Source of the DNA: an uncultured Clostridia bacterium | GTDB lineage: Bacteria; Bacillota; Clostridia; Christensenellales; UBA3700 | Assembly: GCA_947177795.1 (NCBI GenBank) | Contig: CAMWVR010000015.1 | Span: 1 to 34,305 of the forward strand | DNA length: 34,305 nucleotides | Reading direction: 5' to 3' | Shown: piece by piece, positions 33,801 through 34,305 of the stretch | How the letters are laid out: each line of letters starts with the position of its first letter | How positions within the stretch are numbered: the stretch's first letter is position 1 | Notes under the pieces: model-generated | The model's input: the letters and a program-made list of their open reading frames with translations, nothing else | What the model was told of the DNA's origin: nothing | Databases searched by the model: none | Program-made: the position numbers and the translations under genes

Positions 33801-34214
33801 ATGCTTGAACCAATACCTACAGCAGATGAAATGACCGCGTTAATCGGAAAATCTCTATATTGCGTATGGAATAATTTGTGCGCCTTAATTGACCATAATT
33901 ACGATATGGAACGTTCGTGGAATCAAGGAGGTAAAGCATGGAAGTACGAATACAAATATCGTCGGGGCGGTAAAACGCTTTGCGCCTTGTATGCAAAAGA
34001 AAATTGCGTAGGGTTTATGATTGTCTTGGGTAAAGACGAGCGGTTAAAATTTGAAGCCGCCAAAGAAACTTATTCAAAAGAAGTTCAAAAAATATATGAC
34101 GATACCCATACTTACCACGACGGAAAATGGATAATGTTTGAGCCGACCGACACTTCCTTGTTTAACGATTTTATTAGGCTGTTGAGTATTAAAAGAAAGC
34201 CGAATCGAAAGTAA
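33801..34214 (+). CDS. DUF3788 protein
   Basis: The 137-residue cytoplasmic protein matches the DUF3788 pattern: a start like PIPTADEMTALIGKSLYCVWNNL, then ERSWNQGGKAWKYEYKYRRGGKTLCALYAKENCVGFMIVLG and DGKWIMFEP near the C-terminus. The family is small, monodomain and without known function; related folds bind small molecules. GGAGAG lies upstream of the ATG. It has its own promoter. The sequence after the stop (34215-34305) holds no recognisable gene in this window. Confidence 0.8.
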   Translation: MLEPIPTADEMTALIGKSLYCVWNNLCALIDHNYDMERSWNQGGKAWKYEYKYRRGGKTLCALYAKENCVGFMIVLGKDERLKFEAAKETYSKEVQKIYDDTHTYHDGKWIMFEPTDTSLFNDFIRLLSIKRKPNRK

Positions 34215-34305
34215 AGATAAATTTCGATTTAGCTTTATAAACTTTTACAAAGTATAGCGCCCCAAAATAGAAAACGAATAAGGTGGGCGTGTTAGTTTGG
34301 CACAA

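Overview
The window looks like chromosomal DNA from a Bacillota (Firmicutes) bacterium, probably a gut-type anaerobic Clostridia member. The evidence is moderate A+T content, strong AGGAGG-type ribosome binding sites, near-consensus sigma-A promoters (TTGACA, 17 bases, TATAAT), CCA-encoding tRNA genes, Gram-positive lipoproteins and many glycoside hydrolases. I see no rRNA, CRISPR array, transposase or phage gene.

Layout: 1-540 holds a non-coding stretch rich in hairpins that ends in a strong terminator, probably a large structured RNA. It is followed by a Ppx/GppA phosphatase with a leaderless-type promoter and a tRNA-fMet/tRNA-CAU pair. From 2028 to 4777 lies a minus-strand zinc/cadmium efflux operon (SmtB/CzrA-type repressor, small HMA metallochaperone, P1B ATPase) with two matching operator palindromes. 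From 4914 to 9293 come a DUF3592 membrane protein, a DUF4874/DUF4832 lipoprotein, a ComF-type phosphoribosyltransferase and a GH13 alpha-glucosidase. A GPH sugar symporter, tRNA-Asn, GH3 beta-glucosidase and small XRE regulator follow on the minus strand. Next on the plus strand are a 1069-residue GLUG-repeat lipoprotein and a GH29 alpha-L-fucosidase.

At 19874-19984 a perfect-consensus promoter, a 5' hairpin, an exposed CU-rich segment and a terminator define a small RNA of about 76 nt. Nineteen consecutive bases of it (19932-19950) are the exact reverse complement of 185-203 inside the large RNA. This is the most unusual feature of the window: a possible small RNA/large RNA pair.

The right half holds a MarR-MATE operon, tRNA-Arg, an isochorismatase-like hydrolase, an Lsa/CplR-like ABC-F protein behind a short leader peptide and attenuator, a DUF3795 protein, and a three-gene operon of a duplicated DUF1538 membrane protein with two PII-like proteins. 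It ends with a frameshifted XRE gene, a flavin-type PNPOx protein, a GrpB-GNAT fusion, an unrecognised coiled-coil protein, a GH2 beta-galactosidase and a DUF3788 protein.

Taken together, the sugar genes (GH13, GH3, GH29, GH2 and the GPH symporter) describe intracellular breakdown of imported alpha- and beta-linked oligosaccharides. None of these hydrolases has a visible signal peptide, and the genes are dispersed rather than forming one polysaccharide locus. The remaining genes deal with metal and drug stress.
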